Below, piece by piece: positions 20,798 through 31,630 of a stretch of 56,691 bases of DNA (within the stretch, counting starts at the first letter, position 1; each line of letters starts with the position of its first letter). This DNA is from Neurospora tetrasperma FGSC 2508 (lineage: Eukaryota > Ascomycota > Sordariomycetes > Sordariales > Sordariaceae). The stretch lies in the NCBI RefSeq assembly GCF_000213175.1, contig NW_009799099.1, forward strand, positions 942,370 through 999,060. The letters are read 5' to 3'. The notes beneath the pieces were generated by a model, which did not search any database, was not told the origin of the DNA, and saw nothing but the letters and a program-made list of their open reading frames with translations. The position numbers and the translations under genes were made by a program.

Positions 20798-23545
20798 ATG
20801 GCACAGCCGCGCAAGAAAGACAGGATGGGACCGCCACTCACTACGTCCAGTGTGTCCAGTGTGTCCACTGCGCCGACGCCATCCAGCACCTTGTATCGCA
20901 ACGGGCGCCAGCGTGGTACGTTGGGGGCCGAAGCATTGCTGCGTTCGAGACTTGAGCATCGTTCCAGGACTGCTTGCCAATCCAGCACGTTCAGTCTTGG
21001 TGTTCCGGAAATCAATCCCCCAACCAGGACAGCCATAACTTTGGCATCTTTGAGCTCGGGGACTCTCAGCGCACGCGAAGCAAGCCTCAAGACTCCTTCC
21101 GTGTCCAGCACGTCTAGTCTCGGTGTTCCTGGGATCCATACTCCAGCAGAGTCAGTCGCAACACTGAGATCGTCGGCCTCGGAAACTCTCGGCTCGCGAG
21201 AAGTGACTGGTTCCACAATCTGCTTGAATCCTTTACAAGAGTGGAAGGGGTCTCATGGTGACAGGCATGAGGTTGCCAGTAGAACGACCTCTGTTTCCTC
21301 CGTTGGCACCTCGAGTTGTGCCCACACAAGGCTTCTCCAGCAGTTGCGAGACCTCAGGGAAGATAATGAACGGTTGCGCACTCAAAACAACATCCTCCAA
21401 CGCGAGGCCGGTAGGCCAGCCTTGACAGACGAAGAAGAAGGACGTAGGCTCAGCCAGCTCACGAGGGAGGAGCGCACAGCAACTGCCAATGCGCCACGCA
21501 GATCTACGGCAGGGCTGTTCAAGTCCGTATGTTCCATCGATTTGTTGTTCCTCATCGACACCACAAAGTCCATGCGTCCATACATTGAGAGTGCAAAGTC
21601 TCAGGTCAGGAGCATTCTAGACGACATCAACCGTTTCTTCCTCAATCAAGCCGAAGTCAGAGCCGCCGTTGTAGGCTACAAAGACCACGAAGCTGTTCCC
21701 AAGATCGAATTCCTAGACTTTACTCGCTCAGTTAAGAAAGTCCGATCCTTCCTCAATACACTGAACGCTTCCGCCTTTGCAGGGGATGACTTTGCCGAGG
21801 ATGTTCTTGGGGCACTACACCAAGCGCTCGCGGCGACTTGGAAGCACCAGACACGAGTTGTCCTTCACATCGCCGATGCCCCGCCTCACGGCCGCACACT
21901 TCATGACCTCTCCGACAAGCGGGACCGCTATCCCAACCCGGGCAGTGAGCCTCACGGATTGACCTATCAGCCGATACTCAAGCGCATGCTTGATACAAGA
22001 ATCAACTACGTTCTTCTTCGCATCAAAAAATCCACAGATCGCATGGCCTTGCAATTTTTGAAAGAGTACGCCAGGGCCGGGAGCGACTGTATGCTAAGTG
22101 AGAAGAACAGATACTATAGCGAAGCTGGTGGCACCAAGAACAGCGATGGCAGGCCGAACGGCGGCTTGGTGTTCCGGGAGGCTGAGTTAGGTCTCACATT
22201 CGCCGCACTACAGCGTCTCGTCGTCGAGGCCGTCACTACTTCGGTGATGAGTAGTACTGTAAGATCTTTGACACCGTTCGGAAGCATCAAAAGGGCGCCG
22301 GGCGGAACTAGCAGTCAGAGAGTGAACTACTCTGGACTTGGATCCACTCAGGAGAATGAAGAGCTTCCCGTACGCCGGCCTGACGTTAGGCTGGAAAAAA
22401 GCAGCCCGCAATGGGGTAACCTGGAGTGGTTTGATGAGTGTCTCGTTGTGGAGGGCTTTTCGATCGATGCCACTGTCACTGCTGCCTTGGACGACGGCTT
22501 CGCCCTCGGCACTAGCATGCTCGACCGCATGATGGAATCCGATACGAACATGACAGTCAGCGTCTTTGGGCTCAATCTTCGCAAACGGAGAACTCCTTTT
22601 GCTAAAGGAGCCTTGCGGTTGGCCTCATTTGCCTGCACCGAGTATTCGAGAAGCCGTTACGTGGTGAAGGAGTTCAAGACTGATGGTGATAACGAGGACG
22701 ACGGTTCACACAACCGCAGCCTCGCCCATCTTGTTGAGGACATGCGCTCGCAAGCCCTTTGTAAGGCCTTTGCGGTCGAATTCAACTCCCTCTTGGCTGA
22801 CTGTCCCGAACACAATATCGACTTTGTCGTCACGTCCTGCTTCAAGTGCAATGACAGGCGTGGGAGTAAAGGCAAGTGCATGTCCATCGAGCCCTTCCTT
22901 GCCGGCAAGTTTGTCAAGTATAACGGCAACGCGGGATACGCCAACAAAGAGGCCAATCTCGCCCATGACCCTTCCAACCAGGCTGCTCAGGCGTTTTCAC
23001 ACTTTACGTTCGAGCGCTCGCGCGGCCGGTTCCTGGTTTGCGACCTGCAGGGCGTGGGCAAGACCATGACGGACCCGGCTGTCCACACACTCGACCCGTA
23101 CCGGTTCTCACTGTCACAGACCAATCTCGGTGCTGAAGGGTTCATGTTCTTTTTTGCTTATCACGAGTGCAACCACCTTTGCCGCCGGCTCTCGCTGAGG
23201 AGCAGCGCGACGATGTTCATGGGTGATGGCGAGAAGATGCAGTTCAGGGATTCTTGGCCTAGTCCGGGCTTGGGCAACCGTCTTTACGGTGACGAGGCAG
23301 TGGTTTGCTGCTCAAACAAGCTGTGTGGGAGGATCTTGAAGCGATTCCAGGCGGTGACCTCGAAGCATCCAAGTTTTCCTGGGTACCGTTGGTGCGACGA
23401 GTGTTTGCCGCAGTTGGGCGACTTTAATGTGATTCGGTTATGTTGGCCTGTGGGTGAGCAGCGCCATCGGTTTGAGGTTTCGGGATTCTTTTATGAGTCC
23501 CAAGGCAAAAGGATACCTCTGAGATGCCCCAAGCATGACAAGTAG
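20798..23545 (+). CDS. vWA domain plus alpha-kinase protein
   Basis: Atypical protein kinase of the alpha (MHCK/eEF2K) class fused to a von Willebrand A domain, the architecture of Dictyostelium VwkA. One exon, 915 residues; ATG 20798 starts MAQPRKKDRMG. Order: Ser/Thr-rich N terminus with two copies of a 41-residue repeat (near 20981 and 21104); a leucine-rich coiled coil (about 177-205); vWA (about 245-430) with the metal-site variant DTTKS in place of DxSxS; alpha-kinase (about 545-830) with a candidate catalytic Lys in YVVKEFK, the DLQGVG loop at about 748, TDPAVHT, and the zinc motif HECNHLC. Past the kinase are extra Cys pairs (CCSNKLC; WCDEC) that may form a second metal site. Substrate unknown; related proteins phosphorylate myosin or act in stress responses. 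Confidence 0.9.
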   Translation: MAQPRKKDRMGPPLTTSSVSSVSTAPTPSSTLYRNGRQRGTLGAEALLRSRLEHRSRTACQSSTFSLGVPEINPPTRTAITLASLSSGTLSAREASLKTPSVSSTSSLGVPGIHTPAESVATLRSSASETLGSREVTGSTICLNPLQEWKGSHGDRHEVASRTTSVSSVGTSSCAHTRLLQQLRDLREDNERLRTQNNILQREAGRPALTDEEEGRRLSQLTREERTATANAPRRSTAGLFKSVCSIDLLFLIDTTKSMRPYIESAKSQVRSILDDINRFFLNQAEVRAAVVGYKDHEAVPKIEFLDFTRSVKKVRSFLNTLNASAFAGDDFAEDVLGALHQALAATWKHQTRVVLHIADAPPHGRTLHDLSDKRDRYPNPGSEPHGLTYQPILKRMLDTRINYVLLRIKKSTDRMALQFLKEYARAGSDCMLSEKNRYYSEAGGTKNSDGRPNGGLVFREAELGLTFAALQRLVVEAVTTSVMSSTVRSLTPFGSIKRAPGGTSSQRVNYSGLGSTQENEELPVRRPDVRLEKSSPQWGNLEWFDECLVVEGFSIDATVTAALDDGFALGTSMLDRMMESDTNMTVSVFGLNLRKRRTPFAKGALRLASFACTEYSRSRYVVKEFKTDGDNEDDGSHNRSLAHLVEDMRSQALCKAFAVEFNSLLADCPEHNIDFVVTSCFKCNDRRGSKGKCMSIEPFLAGKFVKYNGNAGYANKEANLAHDPSNQAAQAFSHFTFERSRGRFLVCDLQGVGKTMTDPAVHTLDPYRFSLSQTNLGAEGFMFFFAYHECNHLCRRLSLRSSATMFMGDGEKMQFRDSWPSPGLGNRLYGDEAVVCCSNKLCGRILKRFQAVTSKHPSFPGYRWCDECLPQLGDFNVIRLCWPVGEQRHRFEVSGFFYESQGKRIPLRCPKHDK
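20981..21226 (+). repeat. Tandem 123-bp coding repeat in the vWA/alpha-kinase gene
   Basis: Two diverged copies with period 123 bp (41 codons), beginning TCCAGCACGT at 20981 and 21104. At protein level both contain S-S-T-x-S-L-G-V-P, then an I-x-x-P element and S-x-x-T-L-x-x-R-E. It lies in the disordered N-terminal part, before the coiled coil. Confidence 0.75.
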
Positions 23546-24461
23546 GATGCTTTGGCCGAGCTTGTTTACTTTTTCTCTGTCCAAGCCTGTAGACTTGAGG
23601 TTCGAAACCGGTGAAGTGTTATTGATGTAGAAGGATTTACATGTCGAGCTGACGGACCGAGAATAAGGGAAGACGTTATAGTATAAAGAGTAATATGTAC
23701 TTCAATGTTCCTTTACAGTGTCAACAAAGTGTTTATATGGTGCAAGATGATGTCTTTTTTTCTGTCGAATAACGGACACAGTCATTCAGGGTTATAAGTG
23801 GAGGGTTGTACGTGAAGCGCAAATCCAGGATCCCCAGTAGTGGCCCAACAGAAAGTTGAAGTTCCCCGCTCTCCACTCTTTCCCGCCCACCAGTTGGCCC
23901 ACTTGTTATCTTGGCATCTCGTTGGTGAGCAGTGTACATAGGTATGTATGATTGAAGTTGAGCAGAGAGTGATGAGTTGTAGTATCACGCACAAAATGGG
24001 TATCGAGGCAGATGGTTACCAGAAACACGTTGTTCAATGTTTCATTTGTCTTTATTTGTGTTGAGCCGGCGTAGTACTAAATTTACGCAGGAAGGTACAA
24101 TACCTAGTGGCAGATAACGTCCGTGCTTTTCCTCAGCTGAGGTCGCCTTAGCTCAGTTTACAGGGGATCCATCCAACACACGTCACTACAACCCATCGGG
24201 GACCTCCACTGCCAGCTCTGCTCACCACCACCACCCACCCACCCACAGATTCACCGTCCACTGCCTCACTTCCAACACAACACCACCATTGTGCGCAAAC
24301 ATATCCGCTATCGCATATTCTAAGTATACGACAAGCGCATTGTCATTATCAATACAGACACGCGCAATCGAATCAATCAGGTTTACTATTCTGATACCAA
24401 ACACATACACCATTGACCAACTATCACATTGTGACTCGGAATCTCCCCACAGACAGCAAAC
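23546..24461. other. Intergenic region
   Basis: 3' flank of the alpha-kinase gene, then the promoter of the SAP-like gene with CCA/CCCA repeats at about 24228-24247. A GGTTCGAAACC sequence near 23600 matches a tRNA B box but has no tRNA around it. Confidence 0.5.
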
Positions 24462-26153
24462 ATGTCGGGCACCACCAACAGCTGGCTCGCGAGGCAGCGC
24501 AAGTCGGACTTGGTTGAATTGGCGAGGGAAATCGGTATAACTAGGTAAATCCACTTCTTTCAGTTTGTTGCTTGTTTGTTCCTATCATAGCTCGTGTCCT
24601 GGCGATGATCGGTCATGACAATGCTCTTGTTTTGTTTACTTTCTGGTATTCGCTTTGCGCCTCGCGCGCGCGCGCTCACCACTCCGCGCAAGGCTGAGCT
24701 CTCCTTTCTATGCTATCCCATCGAGCGCATGTTCAGTCTAGTCTAGTCTCAAGCGAGTAGACATGTCTTGGGGATGGCGTCAGCACCAAAAGACATTCGA
24801 TGACGCCCTGCCTTGCCGGACCTGCTGTGTACCTCCCCGGGAACAGACAAGGGCCGGAAGCTCCCCCGCGCCTGCGTGCCGCATCCCGCCTCGCGTACCT
24901 GGCTCCTTTGTTGACATTCGTCCCGTTTGGGATTCCCCAATCGCTGAACAATGCCTTTCATCGGAGCTGTACTAACAAAACACCCAGCCTTGATGGTCTG
25001 AAGAAGAGTGATATCGAACAACACCTCGACAACTTCCTCTCCCAGAACGCAAACCGTTTCTCCTCTGACTCGCGCTTCACTTCCTACTTCAACAGCCGCG
25101 CTCGCCAGTCGCCCATCAAGCGCGAAAGCGATGTGACCCCCAACCGAGCCCCCAGGCGGAGGGCCACCAACAAGGTCGAGGTCGAGATTCCTGCTGCCAC
25201 CATCGAAGAGTAAGTCTCCAGTTTCTACGAGGAAAAGGCACATCAGAAAACTAACAAACATTGCTTCCAGGTCCGACTCCATCCCATCCACCACATCCCC
25301 ATCCCCCGAGCCCGATTCCAAGCAAGCTCCAGCGCCCTCAGAAGTCCTTCACGCCGCCGCTCAAGTGACTCAAGACGCCATTGTCTCCACCGCCCAATCT
25401 GCCGTTCAAAACGTCCAAAACCCCGGGCACGCACTCTCCCAGCTCAACAACACTTTCTCGTCCTCCACCTTGCGCCTGCCCGCCTCCCAGGCCGAGCTGG
25501 CCCAAGTTGTCGAGTCCGGCACCCTCGCCGTGCGCAACCGCGTCTCGGACCTCTACCGACGTTCGGGCATCCACGAAAAGGCCGAGACCGTTCGCGAGAG
25601 CCTGTCCACCGTCAACAGCGTCGCCGTCACCGCCGCCGCCTTCGAGCTCTACTTCCTCCGCAAGGAGGTCATCCCCGACCGCTACGCCTTCACCATCCCC
25701 GCCGTCAAGCTTCTGGGCGGCATGCTCGGCTGGGATGAGTACCCCGTCTACGTTCCCGACATGTTTGCTTTGGTGACGGCCGGCTTCTGGATCCCCGCTT
25801 TGGTGTGGACTACCACCAGCTTGATCCTCCCTTCATTGTTTGGTTACTTCTTCAACTTGTCGGTGGCGCACTCGAATCCCTTCTCCACCAACTCGGGCCC
25901 GACGACCAGGAGACAAAGCAGGGAGTTGAGCAAGCGGGAGCCCGAGTATGCGGTTGATCCGGTTACGTTTTCGATTGCCAAGGCGTTGATCACGTATGTG
26001 GTCTATGCCCAGGGTGTGACGTTCGGTGGCTGGCTGGATCCTGATGCCGTCTTCAGGATCAATGGCGCTCTCTACAGTGGGTGGAAGGGCGTGTTGGTTG
26101 GTGCGGCGGTGACGGGTGTTTCTGGCCTTTATGATGCTGTGCTGAGGAAGTAA
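24462..26153 (+). CDS. SAP-like motif membrane protein, fungal
   Basis: Unnamed fungal protein of 395 residues. Exons: 24462-24544, 24988-25209, 25271-26153; introns of 443 and 61 nt (GTAAAT...CCCAG; GTAAGT...TCCAG). The N-terminal part, split by the first intron, resembles a SAP helix-extended-helix motif (LARQRKSDLVELAREIGI plus SLDGLKKSDIEQHLDNFL), which in other proteins binds DNA. A basic Ser/Pro-rich linker and an Ala/Gln-rich amphipathic region follow. The C-terminal half is hydrophobic, with likely membrane segments around FALVTAGFWIPALVW, LILPSLFGYFFNL, ITYVVYAQGVTFGGW and a short final one. A DNA-binding head plus membrane anchor would suit an inner nuclear membrane protein, but this is inference; related annotation may be only 'hypothetical'. 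The first intron is long for this genome and holds an alternative in-frame ATG (24800). Confidence 0.75.
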
Positions 26154-26993
26154 GGAGGGTGATGGTATAGTCGGAAAATGTGGGGATTGGCAGCAAGTGC
26201 CGACGAGGGACGGGAAGTGTGGAGAAAGGGGGAGAATCGAACAATGAGGTATGGGCTGGGCTTGAGGAAGAAGCCAACGGACGGACGCTTTGGGGTGGAT
26301 GTCAAGACGCGATCTGAAACGGGACTGATTGGTACATGGACGGAATTCTGGGGAACGAACGAACGGTACATAACACGACAAAACAAACACAAGAGGAAAA
26401 GAAACGAAACGGACGGTTGGTTGGATGGTACAAGGTTTTGTATAGGGATTTGTCTGAATAGGTAGCGGCGTGTATGGTGGCTTCTCCAGCTTGTTGGTCA
26501 ATCCTTTTGATACTTGACATACTAGTTTGCCTTATTTTCTTTGGCTCGATTGATATGAATTTGTTTCTTGTTCAGTTCAACTGCGAGCCATGCTCGCCTT
26601 ATATTACCTGTGTTTTCGGGCTTACAATTGGTTTCATTGGTGATCTTGTTGGAGTGAGGAACCCAAACAGTCACCTGGTCTAGAGACTGATGTCTTTTGG
26701 GACTTGATAGGCGTTTTCATGTGGATGTAAATACCTTGATATCATCTTCAAGCTAATGAATTTGGAGATACCATGATAGTGCTCAGCACAACTATGATGC
26801 TTATTCAGCGGGCATAACAACTGATGATTTGTTGAATTTCGACGTCTTTCAATTCTTCATGTCTGATGATGTGCTGAAACCCCCCAAAATCTCTCGTCGC
26901 GAGCAAGTACGATAATAAATCACACAACCTCAAAGTTTCGAAACCCCCCAAAATCTCTCGTCGCGAGCAAGTACGATAATAAATCACACAACC
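26154..26993. other. Convergent intergenic region
   Basis: 3' flanks of the SAP-like gene and the acyl-CoA dehydrogenase. Apart from the 64-bp tandem duplication at its right end, no gene or RNA is supported. Confidence 0.5.
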
Positions 26994-27012
26994 TCAAAGT
27001 TTCGAAACCCCC
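26876..27012. repeat. Perfect 64-bp tandem duplication, 2.1 copies
   Basis: Units 26876-26939 and 26940-27003 are identical, and a 9-nt start of a third copy follows to 27012. The second unit contains the last four codons and stop of the acyl-CoA dehydrogenase on the minus strand; the first unit repeats the same sequence just downstream of that stop. Confidence 0.95.
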
Positions 27013-29082
27013 GGTACACTCCCACCCTCAACAACCCCCTTCGGCCCTCCCTCCCCATAAACAATTGCCAAATCCAACTCCAGTCCATCTCCCTCCACCT
27101 TCACGTCCTCCTCCTCCCCATCACCACCACCACTAGGCCCAAACCCATGTTTAGCCATCCACCTCCTCTTCATCCCCTCCACCTCCCTCCCCGGCCTAAC
27201 CCTCGCATCAACCACCCACAAAACCGCAATCACCACCTCCGCCAACCGATGCGTTAGCCCTCTCGCCTCCGACACCAACTTCTCCTCCTCCTGCTGTTTC
27301 TTTCCCTTGTCCAGAAACTTTTTCTTCAATCCCTCCCAAACCTTTTTAATTCTCTCCCTTTCCTCCTCTTTTGCTTCTTTCCCTTCTTCCAACGAAGCCG
27401 CTAATCCCGTCTCAACCAACCACTCTAGAGCTTTCACCCCTGCCGAGGGATGTTTGAGCGCCCGGAGAGTATCGGAAGCCAAGACGTCCGTCGTGCCTTC
27501 CCAGATGGCGCCGACGCAGGCGTCCCGAAAGAGACGGGAGAGGTTGAGGTGTTCGGAGTCGGAGTTGAGGAGGTAGCCTAGCCCGCCGAGAGATTCCATG
27601 CAGCTGAAGGAGAGGGGGATGGTGGAGTGGCAGATGAAGGACTTGTGGAGGGAGGAGAGGGTGCGGAGGAGGGGGGAAACTTTGGGGGTGGGGGGTGTTA
27701 AGGGGTGGATGGGAGGGGGGACTACAGGAGGGGAAGAAGAGGAGGAAAGGTGTTCGTCCAGTCCCAAGATATACAAAGTATAAAAAGTCAGTAACATCAG
27801 CCCGTGATATTCAGCCGTCAAATCAGCCAACGTGCGCATGTGCAATGGGTGTTTGTAAAGAGGTAATCGACGGCCCTTTCCAACGCCAGCTTCGCGGACG
27901 AGCGCATACGCTTTGGCGACACCTATGCCGCGCCCAAGGTATCCCATCGACGAAACAGTCGTATGTACCCGCGTGATGTTCAGAATCGTCGAGATCTCCT
28001 TGATGCCTTCCCCTTCTTGGCCAATTAACCACCCGCGCATGTCCTTCAGCTCTAGTTCGGCAGTCGGCAAACTAACTGTGCCGAACTTGGTCTTGAGGCG
28101 GGAGATGGTCACCCCGTTGAGTTCCGTGCCGCCGCCGCCTGTGGCCCCGGTTCCGGTGAATGTGGGCGAAACTAGCTCGGGATTCCATCGTCGCATCGGA
28201 GCAAAAAAGGCTGAGACTCCCATGCCTGGACGCGTCTTGGCGAGGAGGATGGTCATTTGGCTGTCGGTGGCGGAGGAGAACCACTTGAAGCCTGAGATGG
28301 ACCAAGGACCCAAGGGCATGTTTTCTTCTTTGGAGGCTAATGGGACTGGATGCCCCGCGGGAAAAGGGGAATAAGTAGCGACGGTTTCGGTCTGGGACAC
28401 GTCCGACCCGCCGGTGCGTTCCGTCATCCATTGGCCTGAAGTCCAGGTGTAGGCCGGGTCGCGCGAAGTGAGGTGGTCGTAGGCGTTTTGGAAGACGCTC
28501 TTTTCGGTTTCAGATAGGTTCGCCGCCAGTTGGGGGGTGGTCAGGTGGCGCTGCAGCAAACGGGCGGCGCCGTCCTGCATCGCGGCCGGACACATGGTGT
28601 TGGCGCACGAGGCTTCCCAGAGGTGGCAGCGGAGGAACTGGATCAGCCGCGAGTAGGGGCCGTTAGACGGCGAGCTACTGTCGTAGTTGATGGCCACGAC
28701 GCCGTTGGCGAAGCCGAACTCTTGTAGCTTGCGCCAGCCTTCGGTCACAATGAGTTCCTGTTTGGGGCGGCCGAAGGCGTCGCGCCCTGAGCCGCGGAGG
28801 TAAGGGGTGTTGCGCTCGGCGTCGGTGATCCAGTCGAAGATTTGCTGGGAGAGAACGGCGTCGCCTAGGCGGGAGATCTCGGGGGTGACTTTCTCGAGAA
28901 GGGAAGGAGGGAGGTAGACTGCGATGGATGTTAGGTGGTGGTCTGTCTGGGTTGCGGAATCAGGGGGTTTGGGGGGTGAACGTACGTTTGGCTATCCGCT
29001 GGAGACTGACATCTTCGTGAAACTGGTTCTTGATGATGGGCTGTTGCTGGATGAAGCCCGTGTTTGCACTTGATGGTTCCAT
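26994..29082 (-). CDS. Acyl-CoA dehydrogenase family protein with peroxisomal SKL end
   Basis: FAD enzyme of the acyl-CoA dehydrogenase/AidB-like group. Two exons: 29082-28986 and 28918-26994, intron 28919-28985 (GTACGT...CGCAG); 673 residues. Features: an N-terminal helical domain (FHEDVSLQRIAKLYLPPSLL), the FAD-binding middle domain (WMTERTGGSDVSQTET; WSISGFKWFSSATDSQM), and a C-terminal helical domain with LGGLGYLLNS and the WEGTTDVLASDTLRAL motif typical of the AidB branch. The C terminus reads GVSKL-stop: SKL is the canonical type 1 peroxisomal signal. Filamentous fungi such as Neurospora use dehydrogenases in peroxisomal beta-oxidation, so a role in fatty-acid or branched-acid breakdown there is likely. 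The substrate is unknown. It sits 769 bp downstream of isocitrate lyase on the same strand. The Glu/Lys-rich segment near residues 530-570 is an insertion. Confidence 0.9.
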
Positions 29083-29851
29083 GTTGTCAGTGGTGATTGA
29101 GTGAACTCGTCGAGCTTGTTCAACTCCAAGATGAATTCATGAGAAAGCCATGATGGTCGACCGAGCTAGATGCCAGCTCAGGCCGACGTGATTCAATAGA
29201 CATCTGAGTGGCTTGCCCATATGCATCGTTTGGTGTCTTAGACTAGTGAAAGAAGCCGAGGTTCGTGGGTCTAGTGAACAATGAACGTCGAACGTGTTCC
29301 CCTTTGGTGATGGTCCTCGTACAACCCTGGTCCCTCCCTCCTCCAATGAAAAACCTGGGGAAGCGAAGAGACAAGGCGGGGTGCCAAACCTGGGGATTTG
29401 GGGAACTTGTCAAATCTGAGTTTCAGGTGGTTGACGATCGTCTTTTCTATGACGCTTTCAGAAAACTTGGAAGGTTCTCATTGAAAATCCGAAGATTCCG
29501 AAAACTGAAAGACAACAGAGTTCACATCGGGAGCCGATCAAGAGGCATAGACTTTGGTCAAAAGTGATTTGGATTTTGCCAAACAGGAATCACAACAATA
29601 TAAACAAAGCCTCAGCGTAACGCCATCAAGGTCATCACATGTGGCATACCTCTCTATCCAAAAAGATACAACGCACAAAGTTTTGTATCTCCCCAACCAT
29701 ATGCGATCCGTTCGTCATGTCCTGTCATGTCCTGTTTGATATCCAGAAGAAAAATGAAAGAAAAATAGACCGCCATAAAGCAAAAAATAAAACTCCAGAA
29801 ATGTGAAAACTCCTAAAATCATGAAACCATCACTCTATTCGCATCACACAT
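29083..29851. other. Intergenic region between isocitrate lyase and acyl-CoA dehydrogenase
   Basis: Contains the A/T-rich 3' flank of isocitrate lyase (about 29560-29850) and the promoter of the dehydrogenase. No supported gene. Confidence 0.5.
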
Positions 29852-31630
29852 CTAGTGGAACTGATCCTCAGTGACACCCTTGCCCATCGCCGCCGTGGAG
29901 CTGACACCACCGGTGACCATCTTCTGCAGCTCATCCACGTACGTGGCGCCCGACCACTTCTGGTGCTTGACGACATCGACGCCGTTGTCGATTTCGGGCT
30001 CCTGGACGAGCTCGCCGTAGGCGCGCATGCCGATCTTGCTGTACGCCTTGGCGAACTGGTCGCTGATGAGCGCCGTGGTGTGCAGACCCGCCAGGGTGAT
30101 GAACTGCCAGCAGTAGCCGAGCTTGGCGAGGCGGCGGATGTACGTCTCCTGGTCGTCGCGGCCCATGGCGGTCTTCCAGTTGAAGGAGGGAGAAAGGTTG
30201 TAGGCGAGCTTCTGCTCAGGCCAGACGGCGTGGACGCCCTTTGCGAACTCCTCGGCCTGAGCGTAGTCGGGAAGCTTGGACTCCATCCAGATGGCGTCGC
30301 AGTAGGGAGCGTAGGAGATGGCGCGGTTGATGGAGCAGTCGCAGCCGCCCTTGAGGCGGTAGTAGCCCTCGCGGGTACGGGGGGAGTCCCAGTCGAAAAA
30401 GATCTCCTGGCCGAGGAGCTGGCGGGCAATGGCGCGGGCCTCGCGGTTGGAGATCTGCTTGCCCTTGACGGCGGCCTGGTACTTGGCGGCGAGGTCCTTG
30501 GCGTTGGAAAACTTGCCCTTGGCGATGACATCAAGGACGGCCTCGTCGAAGCGCTTAAGGTCGGCCTTGGCGAGCCAGTCGTCCTCAATGGCCTGGAGCT
30601 GGGGACCGGTCTTGCCCTCGGCCTCAGCCTTCATCATGAGGTCAGCGAGGGGCTCGAGGTCGGGGTTGGTGCAGCCGAGGATGAAAGCGTGGTCGCGGGG
30701 GTCGATGGTGGTGGTGATGAGGGTGGCGGCCTCGGCATCGGTACGGGCAATGCAGAGAAGGTCGGAGCCCATGATATCAGCCTGAGCACGGATGGCGACG
30801 AGACGGTTGATGTGCTCCTGGATGGGGACGAGGACCTTGCCGGCCATGTGGCCGCACTTCTTGGTACCAGGGGCCTGGTCCTCAATGTGAATACCGGCAG
30901 CACCCTTTTCAATGAAGAGCTTGGTGAGCTTCATGACGGCGGTCAGACCACCGTGACCGGTATCGGCATCGGCAACGATAGGGCGGAGGTAGTCAATGTT
31001 GGCGAGCTTCTCGCGCTGGTCCTTGGGGACGGAGAGACGCTCCTGGCGCTGCTTGCGGTCGTGGAAGAGCTGGGCCATGAAGAGGTGGCCAACCTTGTTG
31101 GGGACGGTGGTCTAGATGCGGATATCAGTATGGGAGGGCTCAATGGCTCGTTTTCACTGAGAAAAAAACTCACGTAGGGGTAGTCAGCAAGATCCGGGCC
31201 GGGCTCGTCAGAAGAGGAGGCGGTCGAGGATGATTGCCAGCCGGAAACGTAGACGGTATCGAGGTACTTGGCCATCTGGGTCACCATGGTAGGCTCCAAG
31301 CAGCCGTATGTGTAAGAGGCATCGCGCTTCTGTTGCCGAGTGAGATTGTCAGTGAGATTGTTTCCCCCTCAAGTTTTCCAATGGCAGATGGTTACTAACA
31401 GCGAAGCGGTCCTCGAGGATCTTCCAAAGCTTCTTGGCCTGCGCATTGCTGGCGTACTCGATCTTGAGGTTTCCACGCTTGGAGACGATCTGCTCAGCGG
31501 TGAAAGGGCGCTTGGTTTGCCTCCAGCGTGAGTCGCTCCACCACTTCTTGACCTCCTCCACCTCCTTGGCGAAAAGCTCGTCCTCGAGAGCGGGATCCAC
31601 GGCGGGGTTGACCATGTTGTTGGCAGCCAT
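29852..31630 (-). CDS. acu-3: Isocitrate lyase (glyoxylate cycle)
   Basis: Cleaves isocitrate to glyoxylate and succinate; first step of the glyoxylate bypass, needed for growth on acetate or fatty acids, located in glyoxysome-like microbodies. Three exons: 31630-31400, 31329-31174, 31111-29852, with introns of 70 and 62 nt; 231+156+1260 nt give 548 residues, the usual fungal length. The catalytic loop KKCGH falls at about residues 213-217. Other conserved parts are [41 protein letters not shown] and [11 protein letters not shown]. There is no SKL end; the protein stops in DQFH. A TATATATAATA stretch lies 36-46 bp upstream of the start codon. The symbol acu-3 is the Neurospora name (acuD in Aspergillus) and assumes a Neurospora-like host. 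Confidence 0.97.

Noticed and set aside
23545-23615. tRNA-like signals: a TGGCCGAGC A-box-like and a GGTTCGAAACC B-box match
   Set aside because: The outer stems do not pair and the 5' part overlaps the stop codon of the alpha-kinase gene; no cloverleaf can be drawn.
29855-31177. A 440-codon open frame antisense to isocitrate lyase
   Set aside because: It starts with GTG, crosses the lyase intron boundary and has the Val/Leu/Gly/Asp composition produced by the C-ending codon bias of the gene on the other strand.
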